A stretch of DNA of 64,000 bases from Spongilla lacustris (Eukaryota; Porifera; Demospongiae; Spongillida; Spongillidae), in the NCBI GenBank assembly GCA_949361645.1, contig OX442419.1, positions 3,259,459-3,323,458 on the forward strand. Reading direction: 5' to 3'. The stretch's first letter is position 1; the number at the start of each line of letters is the position of its first letter. Both the position numbers and the translations under genes were made by a program. Below, in pieces: positions 26,945 through 38,260 of the stretch. The notes under the pieces were generated by a model. The model was given only the letters and a program-made list of their open reading frames with translations, was not told the DNA's origin and ran no database searches.

Positions 26945-26995
26945 CGTAGCCTCGTATCCAGACCCGAATGTTTCGTAACGGTGCTAATCGCTGAC
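26945..26995. mobile_element. Diverged half copy of MITE family B
   Basis: CCTCGTATCCAGACCCGAAT, followed by CGTAACGGTGCTAATCGCTG, matches one arm of the family seen at 691 and 28101. The opposite arm is not recognisable. Confidence 0.5.
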
Positions 26996-27151
26996 AGTTG
27001 ACATCATGAGGCTGTCATACTAAGTACTGTTATTAAGCGTTAATGATTTTGGTCTAGTCCTTCCACTAAGTACCCATATTCATGAAGGCACACGTCCTAC
27101 ATGAGGTCTAGGCCCTAGAGGTCGCGCTGAACGTGTATAAAACGTAATGCG

Positions 27152-27924
27152 CAGTGTTGCCGCGAAATAACCTTCATCCTTAATCGTCTATATCGCGATA
27201 TATCGCGATATGAGCATTTAATCGCGATATAAATATCGCGATATAATAAATTATTCATGATCAATTATTGCTTGGTTATTAAATGTTGGGGTGAATAGTT
27301 ATGGTTACCACGAAGGATATGGTACAGTTATACGTGTACTTACGCTAAATGTACTTGCTACCACAGACGATTTCATGAGCATTGTCGCTGCATTGATCGC
27401 AAAGCCTTCATAACTGCCGTATGGGAGGCTTTGGAAGGCACAAAAAATCAATTGATTTTTAGCTGCATGATAGCTTGCGCAATGTTCCCAAGCAGCCTGT
27501 CAGCTGAAAAAAAAAAAAGATCCATTGTTGTGGTGGAGGAGTCATGACTGAATCATACGTCACTACCATTAGCTCCATAGCTAAACCAGCAAGCAAGTAC
27601 TTGTGCATTTTTGCTTAGGTATTTTCCTTAAGAAGAAAAGGCTGCGCCCGTGGGGCGTGGCACTTGCATGAAAGGCTGCATTGGCAATTGTATATTTCTA
27701 AGGCAAAACTCAACTGAACTGGTTTAACTGTAACAGTAAATTATTTTCATTGATATACCTAAATGTATGCTTATTCTCTGCTCGTTTCTAATTTTTATTT
27801 CTGTATATCTTTGTTTACGTCCGTGCACGTTTATTTCGCGATATGACTAAGGATTAATCGCCTTTCGCGATATAAACATTTAATCGCGATATATCGCCTT
27901 TCGCGATATATCGCGGCAACACTG
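27152..27924. mobile_element. Non-autonomous hAT-like element with 8-bp target duplication
   Basis: CAGTGTTGCCGCGA at 27152 is mirrored by TCGCGGCAACACTG ending at 27924. The flanks are a perfect 8-bp direct repeat, GTAATGCG (27144-27151 and 27925-27932). The CAG start with an 8-bp duplication is characteristic of hAT elements. Both subterminal regions are packed with TATCGCGATA palindromes, likely transposase-binding sites. No transposase is present. Confidence 0.9.
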
Positions 27925-28059
27925 GTAATGCGTCATTGTTACGTGGGACCCCCCCACCCCCACCCCCACCCCCACCACCCCTTGGGGGGGAGGGGCATTG
28001 GGAGGGTTTGGCCTTTAATAAAGCAGGTTGGGGGGGATAATAACCGGTCAAATGTCTTC

Positions 28060-28260
28060 GCCAGTGGCGGAGCTGGGAGGGGGGGGGGGGGGGGGTTATT
28101 CTCGTACCCAGACCCAAATGTACGTAACGATGATTATCGCTTACATATTGTAAGCGATAATCATCGTTACGTACATTTGGGTCTGGGTACGAGACTGGGG
28201 GGGGGGAGCCGTAGGGGGTTTGGCCCCCCTTGTACAGTGGCGTCAGTGCTTGGTCCCCCT
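28060..28260 (+). mobile_element. G-rich hAT-like terminus split by MITE B
   Basis: CAGTGGCGGAGCTGGGAGGG at about 28062 runs into a G-run, then the family-B palindrome, then another G-run and GGGTTTGGCCCCCC. CAGTGGCG with G-rich continuation is a common hAT-type start. The MITE appears nested in it. Confidence 0.4.
28101..28193. mobile_element. Family B MITE, near-perfect palindromic copy
   Basis: CTCGTACCCAGACCCAAATG, then ACGTAACGATGATTATCGCT, folds back on its exact complement ending GGGTCTGGGTACGAG, with only a few bases at the turn. Compare 687-788. Confidence 0.85.
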
Positions 28261-28835
28261 CCCCCTAATCAATGTTTAGACATACCTTCAGTCCTTCCAT
28301 AAATACATACCCTTTCTTCCCTATATAGGTACGCATACCTACCCCCCCTTATATGTACACATAGGTACACACCCCTTACATCCATTCCATACATCCATTC
28401 CATACATGCATGGAGTGCTAAAGGTAATGGGGGCGAATTAATATTTCCTTACGCTTCTAAAAATAATTTCAAAATCGTCCCGTATCAGTTTTTCATTACC
28501 ATTCATTTGTATACACCAATAACAGACTAAATCACTGATTTATGCGACTTAAGCATGCTGTGCACTTTAAAATAGACGGCCTTAATTACGACGTGCCGGA
28601 TTTAACTGGCTAAAATAGGTACTAGGATATTTTTTTCAAATTGATACTGTGATTTTTGCAACAATTCGCATGGTTCTAAAAAGAGTAAAGAATGTGCATT
28701 CCAACGGTATATTACTTATCATATCATCTTTTTTCATTCGGTCAATACGGCAGCATAAAGCGGTACTTTTGAATGTATGATATTGAATAACCACGCTAAA
28801 AAAAACTGTGCCGGTGTCGGAGGATTGGGTGACCC

Positions 28836-28990
28836 CCCCCCCCCCCCCCCCGGTCACGGAGTCCTAGGATCCAGTCATTCCAGTGACTCCGGATCACCGG
28901 ATCCTAGGATACCGTGACCTGGGGGGTCATTCCATCCTGGGATACAATGACTCCCTTGGGATACGGTGAGTCCCTCTCCACATCCGCCCA
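28836..28990 (+). repeat. C-run followed by GGATCC-rich hairpin
   Basis: After a C-run, GGTCACGGAGTCCTAGGATC at 28853 pairs with GGATCCTAGGATACCGTGAC ending near 28918. Further GGGATACNNTGACTCC variants follow to 28980. Origin unknown. Confidence 0.55.
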
Positions 28991-29189
28991 TGACATGATC
29001 CTACATACATATGGCGCATAATCCTATATGCAGCAAGATGTTTGATTTACGATTAATTACGTCCATGTGCATTGTATGCACGGTATAATATCAAAAAAGG
29101 CAAATCCCTTTGTGACAAGAATGAGTATAAAATCTTTAATGTGACAATTCATATAAAGTTACAGTTACATTCTGTTACATTCTTTTCAC

Positions 29190-31970
29190 AGTTTCATAAT
29201 GACTTGCTATATATTGCTTCTTGGCAATGCTGGGAAATGCTGTCGATGACATTTATAATAGGAGCATGTTTCAGCCACTTATGCTTTCCTCCTGAAATTA
29301 GTGAAATAGCATACACAAAGATTGATGTCTGCAACATTTGTGTAGCTGCGAAGATTTCTAGTTCTGATGCCCAAACAGTAAGACTGAGTAAGTGCATCAA
29401 TTTTTGTAGTCTTCAAATATCTGCTCATTGATTCGTCACCTTCCTTTAAGGTACAATGAAAATTGATCAGCATTGTGAGACATATACGATGTTATTAAAG
29501 CACGCATTTCTGTATGATCTTCCTGTGATCCTGGGATTAGTAACACCAGTGCTCTAAAAAAAAAAAAAACAGTTACCTTAGCTTGAGGGCTGTGGAATCT
29601 TATAAAGCTCTGTGGCTCAGAAATATGACTATGATTTCCTCTAATGTAGTTCAGTCCCAGATGCTGACATTGCATTATTTGCCATTCATCACATACTGGC
29701 CAGTAGTAAAATTCAGGTTCGGCATCAGCTTTTACCACTTCAACCAATCCATCATCAGGTGTAAACACTGGTATCATTTCTGTTGATGGGAAGAAATCCA
29801 CACCTTTGCTATAATAATAATGCATAACTCAATGATAATGCATTACAAACCACTCCTTGTGTACATGTCATATGAATAAGTGCTTATTAAACACATTAAC
29901 TTACCAATTACTGTTTCCTTGCTGAGTTCCTTATTCCAAATTGTCCTTTGATTATATATCCAATTGCAAAATTCATCTAAACTCAATGTCAATGATGACA
30001 TTAGCAGGTATGTTCTATCAATGATATTAATTGTTTTCATACATGTACCACCTTTTGATCTACGCCAATACCTCAAAAGTTCCAAGATCTTCAACAACAG
30101 GGCAATTTACAGAAGTCGAATTTTTTTTCGGAATTCATCCAACTCCTCCCACAGATCCTCAGTTACAATTACAAAATCCCCCCCCCCCCCCCCCTGCCCA
30201 TAACTTCCCTGAGTTGAAGCTCTCCATTGTATTCACGGAATTTTAACCAAAGGTCAATGAGTAAGTCTCTGCTAACAGCAAATTCACCTTCCTGGATTCC
30301 CAGTGACTCAAGCTGTAGATTTGGCAGAATAAGAGTATACATGTACATTATTATTTTGGTGAAATAAACCTACATCACAATCTTCACCTTCATCTGCTCT
30401 GTAACACTGCTCAGCTGCTCCTGTTCTCCACAATCGCAGGTAGTGTGGGCAATACAGTTGATTGGTGAGTACTCTATGGTCAAATGTTTATTTTCATCTT
30501 GCATTATGTATTCCTCTTCATCATCACTGTGGTCACTGACTTCATCCCTAACTGCCAGGCCGCTTATGTTTGCTTGTATTGTCATGCGAGGTCCTTTAAA
30601 CATTTTAAATCTGGCAACATTTACCATTTTTCCTAACTTCTTCCCAGTTTATATGTTTTTGAGTAGATAGATCCCCTTCTCTTTGACCCTAATAACTTCA
30701 TACGGTCCCAAATGCTTGTCCAACATTTTGTCTCCCTTTCGACAATCTCTTCTACAATTCTGCATGAGTACAAGGGATCCAACTTCAAATTTCTACGAAA
30801 TACATGTGAGTTGATCAGTATGTTACAATTGCCACATTTTAAATTTACCTCAGTTATTGTTCTTCTATCAATCTTCTATTGTAATCCAAATAATGTATCA
30901 TTTGTGGCTATGAACAGTTGCATCCTTTTTTCAAAGTCATCATATATGAATCCACTATCCCCTGAATCATTTTCAGTGTGTCCTACTATATTGATTTCAA
31001 CAGGTAAGATGGCTTTCCTGTTAAAGATTGAAGCAAATGTACGTGAATAACTCTTGAAATTAAATTGATGTATATAGCTTGCCTTTTATACATCACTTCA
31101 AAAGGTGTTTAGCCAGTAGATTTATGCATTGAAGTTCGTATTGCAAATAATACACTCTCCAAATATTCATCCCAATTGCTTTGCTCCGTACTGCATAGCT
31201 TTAACAAGTAAGATTGTACTGTGGAGTTGAGCTTCTCCACAAGACCATTGGTCTGGGGATGGTATAGGCTGATGATATTCTATGCTCAGTTTCAAGTTGT
31301 CACTGCAATTCAGCATTAACAGTGTAGATGAATTCTCTGCCCTGGTCTGAAATGATTCTTTGAGCACAACCAAAGCTTGATACATATTCAATATCCATAG
31401 AGCACTATAAAATAATTAATGATGTTGAAGGTGATATACAACAACTCACCAACATGTAGTCTTGAAAATGCAGCACTATCTGCATCTTTATTTGCTAGAG
31501 CCTCTGCTTCTGGCCATTTGCTAAAATAGTCGATGAGGGTGACAATGTACTTTTCCCCACTTTTTGTCTCAGGAAGTGGCCCAATTATACTGATCAATTC
31601 CTAACTGTAAAATTAGTACAGGAAGGAGTTAAAAATAAAAATATAAACAACTGTGACAAATGATCAAACGCTGACAAAGATGTAACAACATAAACCACAC
31701 GATATGTACATGTACATATACATGTACATGTATATCTATATACACCATGTCATGTATGTACAGATCATGGGAGTATAGTCCTTATGCAAATTTACCTGCT
31801 TCCAGACTTCAGGTTCAACAGGTATGGGATGTAGAACTGACCATGGCTTAGTAAATCAGTTTGTCATTTGTGCACTGACATCTTTCACATTTGGAAACAA
31901 AATCTTTCACATCCTCGGTCATGTTTGGTCTCCAATAAAACATTGCGCATATCTTTTCAATGGACTGTGG
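29190..31970 (-). pseudogene. Ty3/Gypsy integrase relic with downstream OTU-like domain
   Basis: On the minus strand the order is: zinc-binding region (FYWRPNMTEDVKDFVSKCER near 31930), integrase core (IGPLPETKSGEKYIVTLIDY at 31590-31530), SDQGREFIY and SSAYHPQTNGLVEKLNSTVQ near 31330-31220, and a C-terminal segment (GPYEVIRVKEKGIYLLKN near 30700). Next come an acidic linker (30627-30370), a further segment (29825-29580), and an OTU cysteine-protease-like region with GSQEDHTEMRALITSYMSHN, WASELEIFAATQMLQTSIFV and SHYETVKRM. The OTU region keeps the His end, but the GDGNC catalytic-Cys segment is replaced by a T-run. Stops and frameshifts occur throughout, so it is dead. No LTRs were identified. 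Confidence 0.7.
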
Positions 31971-32380
31971 GAATCCTTATGTTCAAGTACTTGTGATTTA
32001 TTAAATTATACATACCCGAAAGTTATAGTACAATACCAAGCATGGAATGATGGATGGAGTTTATATAGCATCATTCTTCTCAACATCTTGTTTTGTACAT
32101 TGGATGCATGCATCGATAAATGCATAAGAAACAAGCACAATTTGCAATGAACTATATTCATCGGCTTTAAACAGCATGCGTGCACGTGCATGCACTGTTG
32201 TATGTCTTATTCAAAGTTATCGTTTAGATCCTGATTCACAATGAAAAATTTCATCCAAAAGCACCCTTGTGTGGAGCTTTAATTACCTTGGAACTTACAT
32301 GTAGTCCAAAGAGATTCCTATAATCACAGCATAATCACGATCCTTGCTGAAAATCAATCACGCAGCCGGGTGATATATAT

Positions 32381-32842
32381 CAGGGATATTAAATTCATGG
32401 ATTGGAAACGAGGCTGATATACGGCTGAATTACGGTATTCCTTATTTCCATCCGTGTTGCGCTTGAGGGCTATTCTTAGAGTCGCGAAATCGCAGAAACG
32501 AAAAGCTACACTTAGTAAGTTGGTTTCTTTCTAATTAAGAGGCAGGTTTTACTAATGGGATCAGTCAAGCTTTACTTTTGAAAGCAATGTATAAGCCTGT
32601 TAAAGCGTTCGGATCGCTTAAGCTTCGAGTAACGAAATCTCCTGAACAACTTCCCGTACAACAGATCTGAAAACTTTGAACTACACCCCTGAAACCCGTC
32701 CACTGGGATCAGCATCCGTGTCATATTCGTCCGAGTCAACAGCAAACTCACCAATTCAGAATCTATGTAGGCGCATCACGGATGGTTTTCCGGTACACGT
32801 AGATTACGGAACCGTTTCCAATCCATGTATTTAATATCCCTG
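32381..32842. mobile_element. Non-autonomous TIR element, family A, copy 2
   Basis: Nearly identical to 59-510, with termini CAGGGATATTAAATTCATGG and CCATGTATTTAATATCCCTG. The 7-bp flanks are TATATAT (32374-32380 and 32843-32849). The minus-strand frame (32572-32754) matches that of copy 1 with two substitutions. A short GTAGGCG insertion near 32767 removes the copy-1 start. Confidence 0.88.
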
Positions 32843-34362
32843 TATATATGTTACCATGGCTAGCATCGAATTCATCCTCATCTTCTCTGGCAATGAACAA
32901 GCACCAGGCCAGGCCTCCATAGGTGTAGAAGGTTTGGTGAATAGAGTAGAGCTAAGAGCTGTTCCTATATAGAGTATACGCATGCATGGAGCGCGGTCTA
33001 TAATTCAACTTTATCTTCTGATCTGCCCGAGCCCTATATGTAGAGTCTAGTGGATGCTGTTGCATGTGTTTCTTTTTTTTTTTATATCTTTACCATATAT
33101 CTGGAACCTGCATGCATTATCAGCAGTACATGCTCGCGCATATTTGCCATGCAGTATGATGTACGCTTATGCATTTACTGTGGCTGCATATAGAAATTGG
33201 TCCTACACAAACGTCTGAAGACAGGGAACGGTTTCCTGCACGCTGATATACCCGGACCACTTTTGGCAACCCGGACCATTTTTGGCAAGCAAAAAGGGGC
33301 CCAAACGATGCAATAATCATCGCTCGGACCGGAACAACTCGATTAGCATGAATCCAGCGCTTCGAAACACAAAATGGCAAACACGTATAGTCTTTAAGAG
33401 GTTGGTGCTTAAGCTACATCCCAATAATCATCCTGATACGCTATTCCTGAGTGAAGATAAATAGAAAAACTCAGTTGACAAGACTGGGGTCACTGAAAAC
33501 GAAAGTGGTAAAACGTGATAGTCACGTGATGCATCATATTTTTTGTGTACTTGATGACAATTGTATAGCCCATGTATCTGTGCAGTTAGATTTTCAATAT
33601 CACATGTGATTATTGTTTTAAATTCAAGTAAACATAAAATTAATGTCAATTTTTTTTTTCGTTCAACTATCACGTTCTCCACTGTAACTATTATAAAACC
33701 ATAAAACATGAAATCATTATGAGTACGGTGGGGGCCCCTCAAAGAGCAGTGGGCCCTGGGCATGTACAGTGCTCCAAATGAAAAGCTGCCTAAACTGAAT
33801 TTTTCAGTTTTTGGCTTAGATCTTTTCAACCGATCATATTTAGAGCAGGGCAAGTACATTTCCAAATTCACTTCTGTGTAAGAAACTGTGGTGTTAATCT
33901 AATTATCACACGTAAACAAAACTTGGCTATCATTGCTGTATGACATGGAGTGTGTCTTGATAACATAAAAATGAGTGTGGTGTTTGGATACTTTTTCATA
34001 TTTTGATTTGCTGGTTTCACTGAGGTGTTACGAGCTTCGAAACACGGGTACTCAGTAATGAGGTGTTTCTTTTCAATTATCGACATACATACCGTACGTT
34101 GTAAAATCTAGTTTCCAGCCGCATACAGCGTGCGGCGCCGGTCGGCCCCGTTGCGTTACACCGCGGGGCGTCTTCGGCCCGCGCACAATACAACAATAGG
34201 GCCGTGGGGAAAATCCCCATTACAACATAAACTGTTCGGTATACTGTACGTGTAATGCTATGTGTGCCAAATGAATATTCTCTTTCTTTTGCGCGTGCCC
34301 TATTATATAGTTCATCAAAATAGTTACAACTCCATCATCCGGCGATAGCAATTGAGCATTCC
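32843..34362. other. Spacer, putative promoter side of the 148-aa gene
   Basis: No gene was recognised in 32843-34100. A GC/CpG-rich patch (34120-34200) and a TATTATATAG box at about 34300 precede the next ORF and could be its promoter. The 33428-33871 (-) frame lacks any signature. Confidence 0.35.
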
Positions 34363-34809
34363 ATGATGAGCAGAAAAAGAACAAAAGAAAATCTTTATGA
34401 ACCCCTTCTAGCTGGTCTTACGGCTACTGGTACTCAAGTTTATGTAGCAGGCCCTAATAACGATGTAGTCATCATTGACGGCAAAGAGACCGTGCGCCCA
34501 AGAGGTAAAGAATTACTCAAGGATAGTGATGGTATGATTCAAACAGATGGAAGACACGTTCCTCGATTTACAGAGAAATATCCCAATCTCTGGGCCTGCT
34601 CTAAAGTTTTGGCTTGCTGTTGTTGTGGTGAAACGGAAGATGATCAATACGATCACCAATTCATGTACACTGGTCCCAGTGGCTATCCTGCACCCGGGCT
34701 TCATTCTCCTTCTATGTGTGGTCTTTTAGATAAAAGCAAAGAAAGGCACTACAAAAAAAGATTGGATGATTATCATGCACAGAAAGCGGAGTATGAAAGA
34801 CATCGATGA
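34363..34809 (+). CDS. Unknown 148-aa protein with a Cys cluster, single exon
   Basis: The intact frame starts MMSRKRTKENLYEPLLAG and ends with a charged helix (KKRLDDYHAQKAEYERHR). Its centre has VLACCCCGETEDDQYDHQFM, a four-cysteine cluster suitable for lipidation or metal binding, followed by a Pro/Gly/Ser segment. There is no signal peptide or long hydrophobic stretch, and I recognise no family. Composition is that of a real protein, not a repeat. The frame sits 60 bp after a TATA-like box and a CpG-rich patch, and AT-rich sequence with a possible AATAAA (about 34941) follows. The second codon is also ATG, so the start could be one residue later. Function unknown. Confidence 0.65.
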   Translation: MMSRKRTKENLYEPLLAGLTATGTQVYVAGPNNDVVIIDGKETVRPRGKELLKDSDGMIQTDGRHVPRFTEKYPNLWACSKVLACCCCGETEDDQYDHQFMYTGPSGYPAPGLHSPSMCGLLDKSKERHYKKRLDDYHAQKAEYERHR

Positions 34810-34934
34810 TTATATAACTGATGATACTAGAGCATAGATTATTTGGAGAGGTTTTGTCATATGTTTGTATATAGTTTATTAAATTGGTTGCAAACACAAC
34901 ACCTTGAAATAATAATGTCCAGCCATACCAATTA

Positions 34935-35165
34935 AACAAAATAAATGAAGGGAGCTGTGAGGGGGCCATAAGGTTATACTGTGAGGTTATGAAGGGGGCC
35001 ATGAGGTTATGAAGGGGGCTGTGAGGTTATGAAAGGGGCTGTGACGTTATGAAGGGAGCTGTGAGGGGGCCATGAGGTTATACTGTGAGGTTATGAAAGG
35101 GGCTGTGAAGTTATGAAGGGGGCTGTGAGGTTATGAAGGGGGCTGTGAGCCTGTGAGGTTATGAT
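34935..35165 (+). repeat. GAAGGGGGCTGTGAGGTTAT minisatellite
   Basis: Roughly ten units of about 20 bp, alternating between GGCTGTGAGGTTAT and GGCCATGAGGTTAT variants. Confidence 0.9.
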
Positions 35166-35263
35166 TGATAGTGGGCTTCAGTTGACTACACATTCTTGGG
35201 ACGTAAAATTGGTGACAAAATGTGCAGACAAGTTCATGTACACATTGCCTTTAAGCTTACAGC

Positions 35264-35528
35264 CTGTAAATAAAATGGTTGCTAGGTCAAAACAAACTTG
35301 GTTTACACTGTGTACAGTACCAGTAGTCAACACCTCAAACAAATCTTGGTTTGACATAGCAACCAACATGATTATAGGTGCAACCAATTTAATTACTGTG
35401 AATACACTGTAATTAAAATGGTTGCTACTATGATTAAACTGCTAAGTCAAACCAAATTTTGGTTTGACATGTTGACTACACAGTGTACACCAACTTGGTG
35501 TGACCTAGCAACCATTTTATTTATATTA
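35264..35528. mobile_element. Palindromic MITE with AAATAAAATGGTTGCTAG ends
   Basis: AAATAAAATGGTTGCTAGGTC near 35269 (first 20 bases AAATAAAATGGTTGCTAGGT) is mirrored by ACCTAGCAACCATTTTATTT ending near 35524. Internal CAAACCAA / TTGGTTTGAC words are inverted too. No clear target duplication. Confidence 0.7.
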
Positions 35529-35899
35529 CATCAAACATGCATGCAAGGCCTGCACTGGTATACATATGTAGTATATACATGAATGTGTACATGCACTTGT
35601 ACATATGCATGCATGCATGTGTATATGTCTCATGTGGTTGTCTAACTCCTCATACATATATCTCACAGGAGCTAGAATATATTGCTGAAACTGAAAGGAC
35701 AAGGGGAGTTCTGTGAAAAAGACTTTGGCTCCAGCTGCTATGAACAACACATACATTCAGTCACAGTTTTACGGTACACATATGGAGAAATCAACGGACA
35801 CGAAAGTTGCGGTTTGTAAATTTTTGGATTTCATTCCGCGGTACGTTCCATAGAGAATGTATGGCGTTTTTACTAACTTGATTATTATTTACTTAACTA

Positions 35900-36215
35900 A
35901 CGGACCTGCAACTTTTGCCACCCTCTAATACTACTCTAAATGATGTTTAAATGTAGGCAATTTCAAATTTTATACCTTGTATCGTCCAAAATTCTGGGAC
36001 CATTTCTGAAAATATGATATTCCATAGACTTGTACAGAAAATGGAAAAAAATCATGCTAATTAAGATATTCCATTAGTCATAACTAATGAACAGAGGGGG
36101 GTTAGAACTTTTGCCACCCTCTGAAACAATTCTACAACTATCCAAATAATATAATATATGAAAAAAAGTGGATGTTGTCGTGAAGAATTTGGGGACCATT
36201 TTTAAAAATAGTAAA
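35900..36215 (+). repeat. Diverged direct repeat with ACTTTTGCCACCCTCT
   Basis: AACTTTTGCCACCCTCT occurs at about 35910 and 36105. Each copy is followed about 75 bp later by GGGACCATTT and an A/T run. It appears to be an old tandem duplication of about 195 bp with unknown role. Confidence 0.55.
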
Positions 36216-36524
36216 TCAGTTTTGGTGCAATAAGGCGCCATTTTTAAATGGCGTTTCTATGTGTTGCCATAGATATTTAGTAAAATCCATAGTTAATAAA
36301 ATGAGACTACAGCGTTTTGCAAAGCTGGAGTCGAGCAGAGGGCGTGGTGGGCCAGGTGCCGCCCCGTGCCGGGGGTAACTACTAGTACATGCCATGGAAT
36401 ACTAAAAGCTTCGAGTCTGTGTTTTCTGCAAGACAGATCGATGTATTGAAATGATGTTAGGCTGCTTACCTCGCCCGGCTGCTCAGACAAGAGATGTAGG
36501 CCTACACGTAGCTGTAGCTGGATC

Positions 36525-37371
36525 TGAGCTATCCGAGTGCATCCTGAGGTCTACAGTGGCGACGAGGGTGCATGGGATAGCTAAGAAGGATGGCAGGGGA
36601 GTGTGACGCGTCAACGGAAGACTGGTTGAGTTAAAACGTCGAGCGCAAATAAAGTGGAAGCCGAACAGAAAAAGGACGCTTTCCTCGCCTGTATTACATT
36701 TGGCCTGCTCCGAGCGCTCGTAGCACCCCAGAATCTGAAAGACCGATCGTACGAGCAACTGGTCGCAGCCTTAACGACACACGTAGCGCCTAAACCTCTA
36801 GTCATCGCAGAACGTACGGTTCCACAAACGGGACAAAAGGAGGGAGAAAGTGTGATATGGGGTATGCAGCAAGTTTGCAGAACTGTGCGTTTGGTGCGAC
36901 GTTATCAGAGACGCTGAGAGACAGGGTGTTCTTTGGTATGAGGGACGAGGGGTACAGAAGAGACTCATCACAAAGGCAGACCTCACTTTTGCCAAGGTGC
37001 TGGAGACAGCGAAAATAGCGGAAAGGGAGACTAAAGACGCGCAGAACAGTTGCAGAGTGTCACAAAACAGGAACAAGACTGAAGTGCATCAAGTGGCAGC
37101 ACCACCAAGAAGGGGGAGACCGTCAGGCCTAGGGGCTTGCAACAGGTGTGGAGGAGCGCATGATACTCAACAGTGCAGGTTCAGAAACAAAGTTTGCACG
37201 AAATGGGGGCAAATTGAGAGGGCGTGTTGTGCAAAGAAAAGGGCAGAAGGAATAGGTGTTGGAAAGGGTGTACCCACTAGAGACCACTCTGTGAAGGAAC
37301 TAAAGGGGAACGATGAAAGCAAAGAAGAATGGGCATGGGACAGACTGAAATGGGGCCGGATCACTACATAG
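36525..37371 (+). pseudogene. Ty3/Gypsy gag relic with zinc knuckle
   Basis: Frames at 36654-36917 and 36997-37371 give LLRALVAPQNLKDRSYEQLV, HVAPKPLVIAER, LETAKIAERETKDAQN and a knuckle CNRCGGAHDTQQC, with a damaged second knuckle (VCTKWGQIERACC) whose first Cys-x2-Cys is lost. These are typical of the Gag nucleocapsid of metazoan Ty3/Gypsy elements. Upstream at 36525, GAGCTATCCGAGTGCATCCT then TGGCGACGAGGG resembles an LTR edge and primer site. The same 26-bp word recurs at about 38384. A frameshift separates the two parts. Confidence 0.65.
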
Positions 37372-37489
37372 CCTAGCAAAAGACAAGAGAAATGGAATGA
37401 AACAGAGGACAATGGGTAAACCTATATGTATGTGGAGTTCATCATGAATGAACAACTGCTATGTATCAATACAATTGGTTGTACCCCAA

Positions 37490-37910
37490 ATTGTACAGGC
37501 CTGTACAATTTTATAGGCCTGTACCACTGACCCCTCCCTGTACACGCCATTACCCTTGTACAGGCCTGCACCCCTGTACAAGCCTGTACCCTTGTACAGT
37601 CCTGTACACCCCCCCCCCCCCCCCCCAAGTACAGGCCTGTACCCCTGTCCAGGCCACTACCCCTCCCTGTACACGCCATTACCCTTGTACAGGCCTGCAC
37701 CCCTGTACAAGCCTGTACCCACTGTACAGTCCTGTACACCCACCCCCGCCAGTACAGGCCTGTACCCCTGTCCAGGCTTGTATCCCTGTATCCCTCCTTG
37801 AACATGCCTGTATCCCTGAGCAGGCCTGTACCCCTCCGTGAACAGTGGTACAGGCCTATACCTCTCCCTGTACCCTTTCACAGGATTGTACTGCTGTACA
37901 TGTATAGTTC
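37490..37910 (+). repeat. GTACAGGCCTGTACCCCT minisatellite
   Basis: Variants of 15 and 30 bp built on the self-complementary GTACAGGCCTGTAC repeat for about 400 bp, with a C-run at 37611-37626. Frames reading YRPVPLY... are by-products. Confidence 0.9.
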
Positions 37911-37920
37911 ATGTCTCTAC

Positions 37921-38260
37921 TCAAAGCATGGCTTTATAACCTCTTCTGTAGTTTTGGGTGGCCATTGATCCCTCCTGAATAGGCTGAAACACCCTTGCTA
38001 ACACCAGGTCCCTTAATTGTTGTTGTTCTTCGTAATTCTGCCACTGCGACCGGGAGGGCGTCCATTTGTGCCATCTGCATGTTGGCCACCACTGGGAGAC
38101 GTGAAAGTGCATCAGCATTTGTGTGCTGAGTGGTACTCTTGTACCTGATATCAAGACTGGGCTAGCCTACCGCATATACCAATGCAACCATGCTGCTGTC
38201 ACTGCTGGTAATCCCTTTTCAGGGTTGAGAATGGACAACAAGGGATGGTGGTCTGTCACC
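37921..38260 (-). pseudogene. Gypsy RNase H relic, inverted relative to gag
   Basis: On the minus strand, broken frames read as the end of a Ty3/Gypsy RNase H (HHPLLSIL-like near 38240, HSAHKC-like near 38130, then the SRLP-type linker). This is a weak match from pattern memory. The strand is opposite to the gag relic, so the element is rearranged or two insertions are involved. Confidence 0.4.

Noticed and set aside
33428..33871. 147-codon minus frame
   Set aside because: No motif, hydrophobic and AT-driven composition, and it spans a poly-T run. Not supported as a gene.
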